Shown here: positions 34,235 through 45,569 of the stretch, in pieces | Layout of the letters: every line of letters begins with the position of its first letter | Numbering within the stretch: position 1 is the first letter of the stretch | Source of the DNA: Erinaceus europaeus | Lineage: Eukaryota > Chordata > Mammalia > Eulipotyphla > Erinaceidae | Direction of reading: 5' to 3' | Assembly: GCF_950295315.1 (NCBI RefSeq) | Contig: NC_080170.1 | Coordinates: forward strand, 96,996,477-97,060,476 | Length of the DNA: 64,000 nucleotides | The notes under the pieces: model-generated | Seen by the model: only the letters and a program-made list of their open reading frames with translations | Databases searched by the model: none | What the model was told of the DNA's origin: nothing | Made by a program: the position numbers and the translations under genes

Positions 34235-34716
34235 TCTAATGGCTGATCTTATTGTGTATAAATATCACAGCTTTCTTGGCTAAGAATGTTCATCTGTTAT
34301 TGGAATACCTAGGTTGCTTCCAGGTTTGGGCTATTACTAACTGTGCTACTCTGACCATAGTTATTATGTTACCTTAGGAGATAACTCCAGGAGAGGAATT
34401 ACCTAGGATATAGCCATGGTAGGTGAGATAAGCCAGAAAGAGAAAGGTAAATATGGGATGATCTCACTCATTGGGTAGAATTTAAGAAACAAGAGCAGAA
34501 AGCAGAAGCAAAAAGTAAAACTTGGACTAGTTTGGTGTAGGAGAGAGAAAGAGGTATAGGGAAGGGGCTTTTAAGTCCTAGTACATAAAAATGGAAAAAA
34601 GGACTTAAGTTGGGGGTGAATGTATTTTGCAGACACTTGTCATAGTGAGACAGGAAATTGTACCATGTGCCAACAACTGTACTGTAAACCATTAACTACC
34701 CAATAAAAAATTAAAA
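34235..34716 (+). mobile_element. L1 with inverted 5' segment
   Basis: 34235-34420 is reverse L1 ORF2 end (ACCTAGGTTGCTTCCAGGTT TGGGCTATTACTAA). From about 34421 the sequence is forward L1 from the ORF2 end into the 3' UTR, ending ACCCAATAAAAAATTAAAAAA. The inversion at the 5' side fits twin priming. Older than the one at 10758. Confidence 0.75.
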
Positions 34717-34744
34717 AACCAGGATAGGTCTGATAGATACATAG

Positions 34745-34745
34745 T

Positions 34746-34792
<47 letters not shown>
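34745..34792. repeat. (GT)n microsatellite
   Basis: About 23 GT units. Confidence 0.95.
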
Positions 34793-34793
<1 letters not shown>

Positions 34794-35303
34794 CAGCTAT
34801 ACAAAGGGCCACATAATGGAATTACAGTAGAGGACTAAAAAGGGGGAACCATTGAAAATGACGAAAAGACTGTTGTCATAGTCTGGTCCCAGTCTTTATT
34901 TGAAAACATGTAAGTTTAATTTTTAAATTCTATCATATATAAAATGTTTATTAGGAGATATTGACACTTAAAAGATACACGAGTCTGGGTGATGGACCTA
35001 ATACTGTTGACATTTTTAGATGACATTTCATGAGATCTGGGACTTGATAACTACCCTTTTGTGTTTTTTGAATACTCACCATCCGTTTAATAATGCCACT
35101 AGTACATATATAGCCATTTTTCATAGATTAAGAAATTAAAATAACATATATTCAGGAATGTCCAGAAAGTTTTCCTTGTGCCCTGTATTTTGCCTGTAAT
35201 TTTATAAGGTTATTTTCTTTTCTAAAGGTTATTTTCTTTTCTAAAATATTTCAATCACTGTGAAAAGGGATATAACAAAGTCAGTGACTATATATACAAA
35301 TTG
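34793..35303. other. Unassigned intergenic sequence
   Basis: Contains a short direct repeat (GGTTATTTTCTTTTCTAAA) at 35209-35244; otherwise nothing. Confidence 0.45.
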
Positions 35304-35692
35304 GGGGGCTGGGCAGTAGCGCAGAGGGTTAAGCACACATGGCACAAAATGTAAAGACCAGAGGAAGGATCTTGGTTTGAGCCATAGACTCCCTACCTGG
35401 AGGGGACTGGGATGGGGACAGAGACAGGGACTGGGATGGGTACCTGGGGGGCGGGGAGGGGGAGATGTCACTTCACAAGTGGTGAAGCAGATCTGCAGAT
35501 GTCTTTCTCTCCCCCTCTGTTTTCCCCTCCTCTTTCTATGTCTCTCTGTCCTATCCAACAGCAACAATAATAACAACAGAGCAACGACAAACAACAAGGG
35601 CAACAAAAGAGAAAAATAATCTTCAGGAGCAGTGTATTTGTGGTGCAGGCACCGAGCCCCAGCAATAACCCTGGAGGCAAAAAAAATATGTA
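35304..35692 (+). repeat. SINE A long form with internal expansion
   Basis: Standard head and long-form 3' module (GCCCCAGCAATAACCCTGGA), but a G-rich segment at 35405-35464 built around GGGACTGGGATGGG is inserted before CACTTCACAAGTGGTGAAGC. Looks like local tandem expansion. Confidence 0.88.
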
Positions 35693-35737
35693 TATATATG
35701 TAAATTGCTTTTTTAAAAAAATGAATAACCTTGTTAG

Positions 35738-35955
35738 TTTATTTTTTTCCATTTTATTTGTAGGCTAGAGAAACTTGGGGCGGGGGGAGATAAAGACCAC
35801 TGAAGAAGTGCTTCACTTGCTGCAGATGGGGAGTGTGGGTTCGAACCCAAGCTCTTGCACAGGTCCGCAATGATCTTTGTGAAGGTCCTTGCACATAGCA
35901 CTATGTGCACTTAACCCGGGTGCACCCACTGTGCCTTCCCAGCCCCCCCCCCCAC
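35738..35955 (-). repeat. Diverged SINE
   Basis: GTGCTTCACTTGCTGCAGAT GGGG, GGGTTCGAACCCAAGCTCTT, and a head with GCACTATGTGCACTTAACCC; ends in a C-run. Confidence 0.75.
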
Positions 35956-36021
35956 TGTTTATTTGTTCAAATTACACTGTAGTCTAGAGCAACCCATACA
36001 TTCATTTATAGTTATGCAGTG

Positions 36022-36168
36022 TTTTTGTTTTTGTTTTTATTTTTGTATTCCCAGAGCACTGCTCAGCTCTGGCTTTCAGTGGTGTGAGGGACTGCACCTG
36101 GGACCTGGGAGCCTCAGCCATGAGAGTAAGTTTGCATAGCCATTATGCTATCTTCCCCAACCATAGTT
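36022..36168 (-). repeat. SINE D copy
   Basis: CACTGCTCAGCTCTGGCTTT, GGACCTGGGAGCCTCAGCCA and TTTGCATAGCCATTATGCTA in reverse. Confidence 0.88.
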
Positions 36169-36564
36169 ATGCAAAGTTAATAACATCATTTTTAATGTTT
36201 TATTATTTTGTCAAACTGTGTTACCTTGAAATTTTAAATTAGTGCTTATTAACATGCATAAGTACATTACTTCATATTTTAAATTGATATTGGAAAGGAA
36301 AAGTTACTGCAAAAGAAACAACTAAATAGATTTAATGTACACATATATTTTACACCAAAGTATATTTATTGATATGAGATGCTATACATAACCATAGAGT
36401 TTTATACAAACATATGTAAACATATATAAACAAGTGGAGGAATTTCTTTGGGGGTATTTGATAATTATGAGTTGACTTACCCTTTAGGCTGAGTGAGGTG
36501 TGTGAATATACCTCATAATTGTTATTTGAAATTATTTCTAAAACCCAGTTTTCTTTTCTTTTCT
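36169..36564. other. Unassigned AT-rich sequence
   Basis: No feature seen. Confidence 0.5.
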
Positions 36565-36834
36565 CTCTCTTTTTTTTTTTTTTTTAATTGCCACCAAGTT
36601 TACTGCTGGGGCTTAGTGCCTGCACAACAAATCCATCATTCCTGGAAGCCACTTCCCACCTTTTTTTCTTCTTCTTCTTCTTGTTTCCTATTACTTAAAA
36701 AGGCAAGATAAGCGAGAGGGAAGGGAGAGATACAGAGTGAGAGAGAAAAAAGAAACACTGGCAGTACCGGCATCACAGTTTCTGAAGTGTCCCCCCTGCA
36801 GGTAGAGACTGATGCACTACTTCTCTGTTCCCTC
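36565..36834 (-). repeat. Diverged SINE A long form
   Basis: TTTACTGCTGGGGCTTAGTG CCTGC module, a (CTT)n run, then a worn body (GGCATCACAGTTTCTGAAGT, CCCCCTGCAGGTAGAGAC). Confidence 0.75.
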
Positions 36835-36837
36835 TTT

Positions 36838-37660
36838 TTTTTCATTTAATTTTTTATTTATAAAAAGGAAACGTTGACTAAACCATAGGACAAGAGGTTT
36901 TAAGGGAATTCGTACAATTCCCACCACCAGAACTCTGTATCCCATCCCCTCCCCTGATAGCTTTCCTATTCTTTACTCCCTCTGGGAGTATGGACCCAAG
37001 GTCATTGTGGGATGCAGAAGGCGGAAGGTTTGGCTTCTGTAATTGCTTCCCCGCTGTACATGGGCATTGACAGGTCGATCCATACTCCCAGCCTGTCTTT
37101 CTCTTTCCCTAGTGGGAAAGGGCTCTGGGGACATGGAGCTCCAGGACACATTGGTGGGGTTGTCTGTCCAAGGAAGTCTGGTTGGCATCATGCTAGCATC
37201 TGGAACCTGGTGGTTGAAAAGAAAATTAACATACAAAGCCAAACAAATTGTTGACCAATCATGAACTTAAAGGCTGGAATAGTGCAGATGAAGAGTTGGG
37301 GGGGGGGTCCTCCATTTTGTAGATAGCTACTAGGCATATTTTAGTTATATTCCAAGGGGCCTGTGGTTATACTAGTTTTTTATTTTCCCCTGAGCCTGAA
37401 ATCTGATATGCAGGTGTATCCAAGTTATTGTCTGGGGAGATGATGTCATGGCTGGAAAAGGAACAGAAAGCTAGATCAGGGAAGAGAGTAGCTCCAAATA
37501 TGGGAAAGGTGTATAAATATTGTTGACTGTAAACCCTATCGATTTGATGTGATCTGGGGCCCATATTCAGCTTAGGAGCTTATGTGACCTCTGCATTGTG
37601 GGAGATCTGAGCTCACATTCTCTGGTCATACGTAGGATCTGTTCACTCTTTTATTCTTTC
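36838..37660 (-). repeat. Element E copy
   Basis: T-rich tail, TTTATTTATAAAAAGGAAAC, CCCACCACCAGAACTCTG, and the full series of E landmarks. Its minus strand holds an 89-codon frame (36973-37242) similar to the one in the copy at 12823. Right end approximate. Confidence 0.85.
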
Positions 37661-38535
37661 ATTCCTGCAACATCAGCTCAATTGAAGCACAACCTGAATG
37701 GGACTTATGATCTTCCTTCCCAGGTCCCCTGCTAAAGAAGTTTACAAATCTTCATGTGCAGCCAACAAGAAGCTCACTTCCGTGTTTTCTCTGACATGCA
37801 TTGAAGGAAGGATAGGTTCTGTAGTGTCTTTCTCTCTCTCTTCCCCTCTTTCTCTTACTATCTAAAAAAAATCCACACAGACTGGTAAAGCCCCAGTGAA
37901 ACCTCTCCTACCTCCCCCAAAATTCATATGCATTGATACCACTCTCTAATTCATGATCTCCAAATCTCACCTGTGTCCTTAGAGTAGATTTTTGGCATTT
38001 TTCTTACTTTCTCTTTTCTTTTGATACAAAATTTTTATTACTATCCTCAAGATCCCTTTAGTTTGAGAAGATAATTTTCTTAGCTGCTTCATCTAGAAGT
38101 GACAGAAGTCATAAAGCCTGATCACACTTAACTGTTTATCACCCTATAGTAAATTTTATATAGATGTATTTTAAAGTATAGTTTGTTATATTTCTTTGTC
38201 ACTTTTATAGTCCTAGATATCTTTTTTTTCCATTCTCACAGGATAAGGTGCCCTTTAACCTTTTTGTCTAATTTATCTCTCAAAAATTGTACTTATTTAA
38301 ATTTCTCTCCTGAAACTTTGCTCTCCCCACTCCCACCTGATCCTGCTGTCTCTATGTCACCTGGTACCTACCTTTATATTGAACTTTGATAGACTGAAAC
38401 CTCTTCTTTGTCTTTACACTGCTTTCTTGAAAGACCAGTCTTCACTTTCAGTTCTTGATTTTTCATACTTTTTAACTATTTTTTTCAGTGACATTGTTCC
38501 CACTTAGATAATAAATGTAACTTCAGTATTCAACT
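37661..38535. other. Mostly unassigned; possible worn SINE at 37720-37880
   Basis: 37720-37880 has a C/T-rich TTTCTCTCTCTCTTCCCC body and a short A-run like a decayed SINE. Otherwise nothing. Confidence 0.4.
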
Positions 38536-38542
38536 CCTGTTG

Positions 38543-38566
38543 ATATATATATATATATATATATAT
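38543..38566. repeat. (TA)n microsatellite
   Basis: About 12 TA units next to a SINE insertion site. Confidence 0.9.
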
Positions 38567-38868
38567 TCTTTTTTAAATTCTTTTTAAATTTTTAAAATTT
38601 ATTTTCCCTTTTGTTGCCCTTGTTGTTTTTTATTGTTGTAGTTATTGTTGTGATTGCTGTCATCGTTGTTGGATAGGACAGAGAGAAATGGAGAGAGGAG
38701 GGGAAGACAGAGATGGGCAGAGGAAGATAGACAACTGCAAACCTGCTTCACTGCCTGTGAAGCGACTCCCCTGCAGGTGGGGAGCTGGGGGCTTGAACCC
38801 AGATCCTTATGCTGGTCCTTGTGCTTTGCACCACCTGCGCTTAACCCACTGCGCTACCACCCGACTCC
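38567..38868 (-). repeat. SINE A copy
   Basis: Reverse SINE A; CCTGTTGATATATAT occurs on both sides (38536 and near 38869). Confidence 0.93.
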
Positions 38869-38881
38869 CCTGTTGATATAT

Positions 38882-39637
38882 ATTTTTTAATCTCTTAAAA
38901 AATTTGACCCATTCCTTGCATTTCAAATGACTGTTCACTCCATGGAATTACTGTACTTTCCTGGATTCTTATATGCCATATTCAACTGATTTACGATGTG
39001 ATTCTAGAACCCGTGATTTCTCCCCTGCCTTTCTCTGAATGGTGATCGTAAGGGTTTAACTCTCAACCCAATGTAATTACTATTCTATACATCTCCCTTT
39101 CTGAATTCACAATGTTCAGGGATACTTGTCACTATTGCCAAATCTGAAATCTTGTACAGCCAATCAATTAAAAATAGCCTGCTTATTCAATAAATGCTCA
39201 TTTAGTCTCATCAAATTAGCTCCTTTCCCCTAAGTAAACTGTCCTTTGACACTCTCTCTGATAGGTTTTGAGATTTAGTTTTACTGACCAAATAGAGCTA
39301 GGATTTTCATTATCATTCTTGACCTCTCTGTATTCTGTATGCTTCATATCTTTGCAATCGTCAGTAGCAGCTAATTAGTCTTATATGGTTCTCAGTCTTA
39401 GTTTGTGATAATCTGGGGAGCCCTAAAGCTGTCCTAGTTCAATCAAAGTGGGATTCCCCTGCATTGATGGCTAAAATTTGTTATTGTAATGTGGTGAGAG
39501 AATTTGAAACACTTTTTTCAATATTTCTTAAATATGTCACTTTTTTCTCACCTCCAAACCACAGCCCTATTTACATCCACATTATCATATATTTGTTGAC
39601 CATCAAGGTAATATTCTGAATTGTGTTACAGTATCAC
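38882..39637. other. Unassigned intergenic sequence
   Basis: No exon or repeat that I can support. Confidence 0.5.
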
Positions 39638-39650
39638 CCTATTTGTCTTT

Positions 39651-39998
39651 TTTTTTTTTTTCCTCCTCCAGGGTTATTGCTGGGCTCGGTGCCTGCACCA
39701 TGAATCCACTGCTCCTAGAGGCCATTTTCCCCCCCTTTTGTTGCCCTAGTTGTAGCTTCGTTGTGGTCATTATTATTGCCCTTGTTGACGCAATTCGTTG
39801 TTGGATAGGACAGAGAGAAATGGAGAGAAGAGGGGAAGACAAAGAAGGGGAGAGAAAGATAGACACCTGCAGACCTGCTTCACCGCCTGTGAAGCGACTC
39901 CTCTGCAGTTGGGGAGCCGGGGGCTCTAACCGGGATCCTTACGCCAGTCCCTGCGCTTTGCGCCACATGCGCTTAACCCACTGCCACCGCCCGACCCC
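39651..39998 (-). repeat. SINE A, long form
   Basis: Complete long form (CTCCAGGGTTATTGCTGGGC ... CCACTGCTCCTAGAGGCCAT) with perfect duplication CCCTATTTGTCTT at 39638-39650 and 39999-40011. Very similar to the copy at 60926, suggesting a young subfamily (both share TAGCTTCGTTGTGG). Confidence 0.95.
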
Positions 39999-40147
39999 CC
40001 CTATTTGTCTTCTAATGCTTTATCCTCTCCCCTGGCATAAGTTCCTTCAATGGCTCAGCCATAAAAAAAAAAATCACATCCAAGTTATTTAATAGTACAC
40101 TTAAAGTTTTAGTTTAATGTATGTGTTATTTGCCACTTATATATACC

Positions 40148-40434
40148 TTAATATTTATTTATTTATTCCCTTTTGTTGCCCTTGTTTTATTGTTGTATTA
40201 TTATTACTGTTGTTGTTATTGATGTCATTGTTGTTGGGTAAGGCAGAGAGAAATGGAGACAGGAGGGAAAGACAGAGAGGAGAAGAGAAAGATAGACACC
40301 TGCAAACCTGCTTCACCGCTTGTGAAGCCACACCCCTGTAGGTGGGGAGCAGGGGGCTTGAACCGGGATTCTTAGTCTGGTCCTTGTGCTTTGTGCCACC
40401 TGCACTTAACCTGCTGCGCTACCGCCCAACTCCC
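40148..40434 (-). repeat. SINE A copy
   Basis: TTTATTTATTCCCTTTTGTT tail, AGGTGGGGAGCAGGGGGCTT GAACC, and CGCTACCGCCCAACTCCCC head. Confidence 0.93.
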
Positions 40435-40969
40435 CACTTTTATATTTTTATCTTCCTCTGCTTCCAGTCGTGTTGCAGCTATATTTGTCCACAGAACTGA
40501 GTTATAACTTAAGTTCTTAAAAAAAATTATTTGTGGGATTTATTGGAAAACTGACTTAGCTAGAAGTTTGATATATCCTCTGACCCTTTCCCTTGGTCTT
40601 CAACCTGGAAATGAGTGATGGTATTGAGCTAGAACATCCACAACTATCTTGGAACAGAAGTTTACTCTGAGGGTGGGAACCCTGGTACTTGAGTGATACT
40701 GAAGAAAGTTAAGTACTTGCTTTCTGAGAAAAGTATAAAGCTACCATCTCTACCTGTAAATCCTATCTTTAAGGCATAGTTATTTCTGTTGTTATTATAG
40801 TTAAGCAAATATTCCAACTGAGCTACAACTAGTCTCAGAATCTCACTGTATTTGATGAATCCATAGATCATCACACCCATTACCAATTATTACCATGTGA
40901 TGTTAAGAGTAGAAGAAATCCCTTCTACTAGCAATGAATGACTTGTTAAACCCAAGTATGAGTCCACTA
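40435..40969. other. Unassigned intergenic sequence
   Basis: No feature seen. Confidence 0.5.
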
Positions 40970-41140
40970 TGAATCCACTGCTTCTGGTGGCCATTTTTTC
41001 CTTTTTTTTTCTTTTCTATTTTATTTGATAGGACAGAGAGAAATTGAGAAGGAGGGAGATAGAGAGGGAAGTCTCCCTCCCATGCACTGGGGGACTGGGG
41101 TCTTGAACCTGAGTCTGAGTGTGCCACCACTTGTCCCCTA
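40970..41140 (-). repeat. SINE, diverged, with long-form module
   Basis: ATGAATCCACTGCTTCTGGT GGCC followed by TTGATAGGACAGAGAGAAAT TGAG and a worn head. Confidence 0.75.
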
Positions 41141-41559
41141 TTTTAATGAAATGAAGAATCTTAACTGTCTGAATTTAGGGGTTTAAAGTAAAATATGTTA
41201 GACAAAAATAGCTCAGTATGCTACTATGATGTTAATAATCAAAATATTATTTTAAAAAATACATAGAAATTGGTGAGACCATTGAGAAACATTTTATCAG
41301 GAAAGGAAATAAATATATGTTTTTTAAAAGACACAAAGTCTTACAACATCTGAGAATTCAACAGTGTAAAGCTTCTTCAACACTAATAACTTCAGTGCAA
41401 ACAAAATTCCAAAGTGTGACATAGCAAAGTAATTACCCTGTGGAACATTTGAAGTTAAACTGAAAGACATACAAAGGCATTTTTGTTCAATCTATGATTT
41501 TGTTGAAAGAACAGTCACAGTAAAGTAACTTTTTCTTTCATGATTGGACATCTCAAGAT

Positions 41560-43203
41560 GGTAGCACAGAAAGTTCCTGGACTCAACTATTCTAAAAATC
41601 AAACCAAATATAGAGTTCTTTATGGAATAATTCTCCATTAAGAAGATCTGAGAACAAGCCGAATAACTCCTGAATAACTCAGTTTGAGGGGCTCACAAAT
41701 AACAACTTATCCCCAAGCAGTAAGAGTTCCCACAACAGACAATTCCAATCCTTATAATAGGCCCAGAAAAGAAAGAATTGCTTCTTTGAAAATAATGTTA
41801 AACAAAATTGACAAACCATTAGCTAGACATAACGAGAAAGAAAAAAAAAGGGTGTGTATGTATGTGCGCACACCCCCACACACTAGAAATGAAAGAGGAA
41901 AAACGATATTCCATACTACAGAAATACAAGAGTTAATTAAAAATTACTGTAGTAGGCAATTATGTGCCAACAGTTGAACATCCTAAAAGAAGTGGGTGAA
42001 TTCCTAGAATTATTTTATAAGAAAGGATATATACAATGGGAGAAGTGTCAATTTCTTCAGTAAATGGTATTGGAAAAAATAAGATAGCTACACAGTGTTA
42101 CACTGTACACAAAAAAATTAACTCAAAATGGATAAAAACTTGAACATAACATCTGTGATCATAAAATTACTAGAAAAAAGATGGTAAGCACTTTGACATT
42201 AGTCTTAAGAATATTTTACGGAACTGGCCCTAGAGGCAAAGCGAAAAAAGCAAAAATAAATAAATGAAACTACATACACCAAACTAAAATGTTTCTGCAT
42301 AGAGAAGTAAATCATTAACAAAATAAAAAGGCAAACTAATAAATGTGAGAAACTATTCACAAACGTAAAGGTAACAAAAAGTTTATACCCAAATTTCTTT
42401 GCTTACAAAGCACTTATCAAACTTAACAATGAAGATTGAAAATAAAGAGTAGTTGAGTGGACATTCCTTCAAAGAAAACATATAGATAGCCAACATGCAT
42501 ATTAGAGATGTCAGTATCAGTGATCACAGGAAAATACAAATGGAAGTCACAACATGGTGTTATTTTACCCCTGTCAGAATGACAATTACAAAAAAGACAA
42601 AACAACAAATATTGGTAAGGATAAGGAGAAAGAGAAGCCTTCTGCATTGTGTGTGGAAACTGGTATAGCCACTTTGGAACATAGTATAGCATTTCCTCAA
42701 AAGTTACAAATAGATGTAATATGTGATGGAGTAAATCTACTTCTGAGTATTTACCGTAAGAAAACAAAAATACTGTGGTCCGGGAGGTGGTGCAGTGATA
42801 AGGCTTTGGTCTCTCAAGCATAAGGTCCCAAGTTCGATCCCCGGCAGCACATGTGCCAGAGTGATGTCTGGTTCTCTCTCTCCTCCTATCTTTCTCATAA
42901 ATAAATAAAATATTAAAAAAAAGAAAACAAAAATACTAATTACAATATGCACTCCCTCCATGTTGACTGTAGCATTATTTATAATAGTCAAGCTACGGAA
43001 GTAATCTAAAATGTCCTTTGACAGATAAATGGACATAGAAAATGTGTTATATATAATGCAATGCAATTCAGTCATGAAAAATAATGGAATCTTGTTATTC
43101 ATGACAGCTGGATGGACCTTGAGAATATTATACTAAGTGAAATGAGTCAGACAGAGAAAATACTATATGACTTCAGTCATATGTAAAAACAAATATACAA
43201 AAA
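41560..43203 (+). mobile_element. Old L1 (ORF2 and 3' part)
   Basis: Diverged sense L1: ORF2-like pieces from about 41760 (CAAACCATTAGCTAGACATA) through 43140 (GGATGGACCTTGAGAATATT), frames broken throughout. Interrupted by SINE C at 42775. Its 3' end continues into the duplicated block at 43204-44919 and finishes near 45050. Confidence 0.8.
42775..42920 (+). repeat. SINE C inserted in old L1
   Basis: Complete SINE C (GGGAGGTGGTGCAGTGATAA head, GATCCCCGGCAGCACATGTG, TTCTCATAAATAAATAAA). Perfect 17-bp duplication AAGAAAACAAAAATACT at 42758-42774 and 42921-42937. Confidence 0.95.
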
Positions 43204-43378
43204 TCAGATAGACAGAAATCAGATTGGTGGTAACCAGAAGCTTAGAGGGGCCAAAGGGTGAGTGAAGTGGGTAAAGGAGATCAAAAGGTGCAAACTTCCA
43301 GTTACAAAATGAATCAAGTTGATGAGATGTACATCATGGCAACTATAATCAATAATATGGTGCTTCAAACTTCAAAAT

Positions 43379-43973
43379 GGGCTGTGTTTCATTTTTCTTC
43401 CTTTTTTTAACCTACTTTTTGAGTCTTAGTACCCAATTAAGTTATGATGCTTCCAACCTCGTATGGTTTGCAGGCTAGCCCAGAAGTAAGAACACTGTTG
43501 AAGTACCACAAAAGTATAAATGAATATTTTAATGCCACAGTCTTTCCTGTTGCCTGTGGAGTCTCTGCTGAAATGATTCAGTATTTAAACTCTAGGATGA
43601 GACAAAAAAATGAAAGCTTGTTGTTTGCCAGGACACTGCGGGGTTATATTGATGTGTTACACATTGATTTGGAACACTGGAATTTTTAATTATTTTTTTA
43701 AGGCAATTAATCAGTCATAGGAACGATCCTTCAGTGATATAAATTTTTGTTTTATGAAATTTCATGGCTCCATTCATACTTTCTGTCTTGTTCTTCCAAT
43801 TGGTATATACATCTTTTAAGAGCTCTTGTATTTGGAAAGCTGGAAAGGGCCCAGACTTTGACATAGTGTCTTGTTTTCACTGTTTTCAGTTTTTTTTTGT
43901 TTGTTTTTGTTTTTTAAACTAAAGCTATATAAAACTTTGGATTAAACAGAACACATTTCTAAATTTAAAAAAA
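43379..43973 (+). pseudogene. Retrocopied mRNA 3' end of unknown gene, copy R1
   Basis: A stretch foreign to L1, ending in ATTAAA (43941-43946), about 20 nt more, then A7. This is the layout of a polyadenylated mRNA 3' end. It contains an 81-codon frame (43444-43689, starting MMLPTSYGLQASPE and ending DLEHWNF) followed by a 3' UTR-like region. An in-frame TAA lies two codons upstream of the ATG. The pyrimidine-rich stretch and TCTTAG at about 43400-43428 resemble a splice acceptor, so the source may have been a partly spliced or single-exon transcript. I do not recognise the protein. Probably a 5'-truncated processed pseudogene. Confidence 0.7.
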
Positions 43974-44148
43974 TCAGATAGACAGAAATCAGATTGATGG
44001 TAACCAAAAACTTGGAGGGGCTAAAGGGTGGGTGAAGTGAGTAAAGGAGATCAAAAGGTGCAAACTTCCAGTTACAAAATGAATCAAGTTGATGAGATGT
44101 ACATCATGGCAACTATAATCAATAATATGGTGCTTCAAACTTCAAAAT

Positions 44149-44744
44149 GGGCTGTGTTTCATTTTTCTTCCTTTTTTTAACCTACTTTTTGAGTCTTAGT
44201 ACCCAATTAAGTTATGATGCTTCCAACCTCGTATGGTTTGCAGGCTAGCCCAGAAGTAAGAACACTGTTGAAGTACCACAAAAGTATAAATGAATATTTT
44301 AATGCCACAGTCTTTCCTGTTGCCTGTGGAGTCTCTGCTGAAATGATTCAGTATTTAAACTCTAGGATGAGACAAAAAAATGAAAGCTTGTTGTTTGCCA
44401 GGACACTGCGGGGTTATATTGATGTGTTACACATTGATTTGGAACACTGGAATTTTTAATTATTTTTTTAAGGCAATTAATCAGTCATAGGAACGATCCT
44501 TCAGTGATATAAATTTTTGTTTTATGAAATTTCATGGCTCCATTCATACTTTCTGTCTTGTTCTTCCAATTGGTATATACATCTTTTAAGAGCTCTTGTA
44601 TTTGGAAAGCTGGAAAGGGCCCAGACTTTGACATAGTGTCTTGTTTTCACTGTTTTCAGTTTTTTTTTTGTTTGTTTTTGTTTTTTAAACTAAAGCTATA
44701 TAAAACTTTGGATTAAACAGAACACATTTCTAAATTTAAAAAAA
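44149..44744 (+). pseudogene. Retrocopied mRNA 3' end, copy R2
   Basis: Second copy of R, identical apart from one extra T in the T-run near 44660. The same 81-codon frame is at 44214-44459. Identity to R1 points to duplication after insertion, or to an assembly duplication. Confidence 0.7.
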
Positions 44745-44919
44745 TCAGATAGACAGAAATCAGATTGATGGTAACCAAAAACTTGGAGGGGCTAAAGGGT
44801 GGGTGAAGTGAGTAAAGGAGATCAAAAGGTGCAAACTTCCAGTTACAAAATGAATCAAGTTGATGAGATGTACATCATGGCAACTATAATCAATAATATG
44901 GTGCTTCAAACTTCAAAAT

Positions 44920-45050
44920 TGCTACAATGGCAAGTAGACTTTTTGTGATGGTCATCTGATTTATACACAAACGTCCAGTCATGGTCTTGTACACTTAAAA
45001 CTGAAATAATGTTGCATGTCATTTACATTATAAATAAAATGTAGCCACAA
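44920..45050 (+). mobile_element. 3' terminus of the old L1
   Basis: Native L1 sequence resumes (GCTACAATGGCAAGTAGACT) and ends around ATTATAAATAAAATG, the L1 poly(A) signal region. Confidence 0.7.
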
Positions 45051-45329
45051 ATGGGCTTTTCTATGGATCTAACAGTAGAGTTACAGATGAAAAATACTGG
45101 AATAGAATGGCAGATACAATATGGTTGTAATATGGAGAAACATCTATATAGAGTAAGGGTGGCTCTGATAAGTATGGACTGTTTGGCAGCCTTGTCAATT
45201 ACTTGCTTAATGTTTGATGCACAATTCCTGTAGAACTCAGGGTAAAAAAGTAATACTAGTGTTGGTTTGGAATCAGATGTTAACCCGACTCTAAGCTACA
45301 TGAAGTTTATACTCCATATTAGAAACTTG
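45051..45329. other. Unassigned intergenic sequence
   Basis: No feature seen. Confidence 0.45.
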
Positions 45330-45336
45330 CTAATAT

Positions 45337-45367
<31 letters not shown>

Positions 45368-45380
45368 CTTATTTATTTTT
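45330..45380. repeat. (TTTA)n microsatellite
   Basis: About 12 TTTA units just upstream of the CBLB promoter region. Confidence 0.95.
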
Positions 45381-45569
45381 GATAGCCAACAAGAAGCAAT
45401 GCCTTGAATCTGTTTGGCTGCTGTCCGGGGTAGAAGAGTTTGGCAGCCCTGAGGAGATGAAATTCTTCAGTCTAGGATCCGCCCAGAGTAAAGAAGCAAC
45501 ACCCTCTCAGCCACTACTCTGTTGCTATGAAACAAAAGACTAGGAAGGTGAGTGAAGCAGGAAGTCCCG

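Larger units (their letters stand above)
43204..44919 (+). repeat. 770-bp direct repeat: L1 block X and retrocopy R (X-R-X-R-X)
   Basis: Block X (175 bp of L1 3' UTR) occurs at 43204-43378, 43974-44148 and 44745-44919. R lies between them at 43379-43973 and 44149-44744. The R copies differ only by one T in a T-run. The second and third X are identical over most of their length. The first X differs at 7 sites, all in its first 70 bp. Confidence 0.93.

Noticed and set aside
43204..44919. ERV or LTR interpretation of the 770-bp direct repeat
   Set aside because: Block X is L1 3' UTR, there are no TG...CA ends, and R ends with an mRNA-like poly(A) signal and A-tail.
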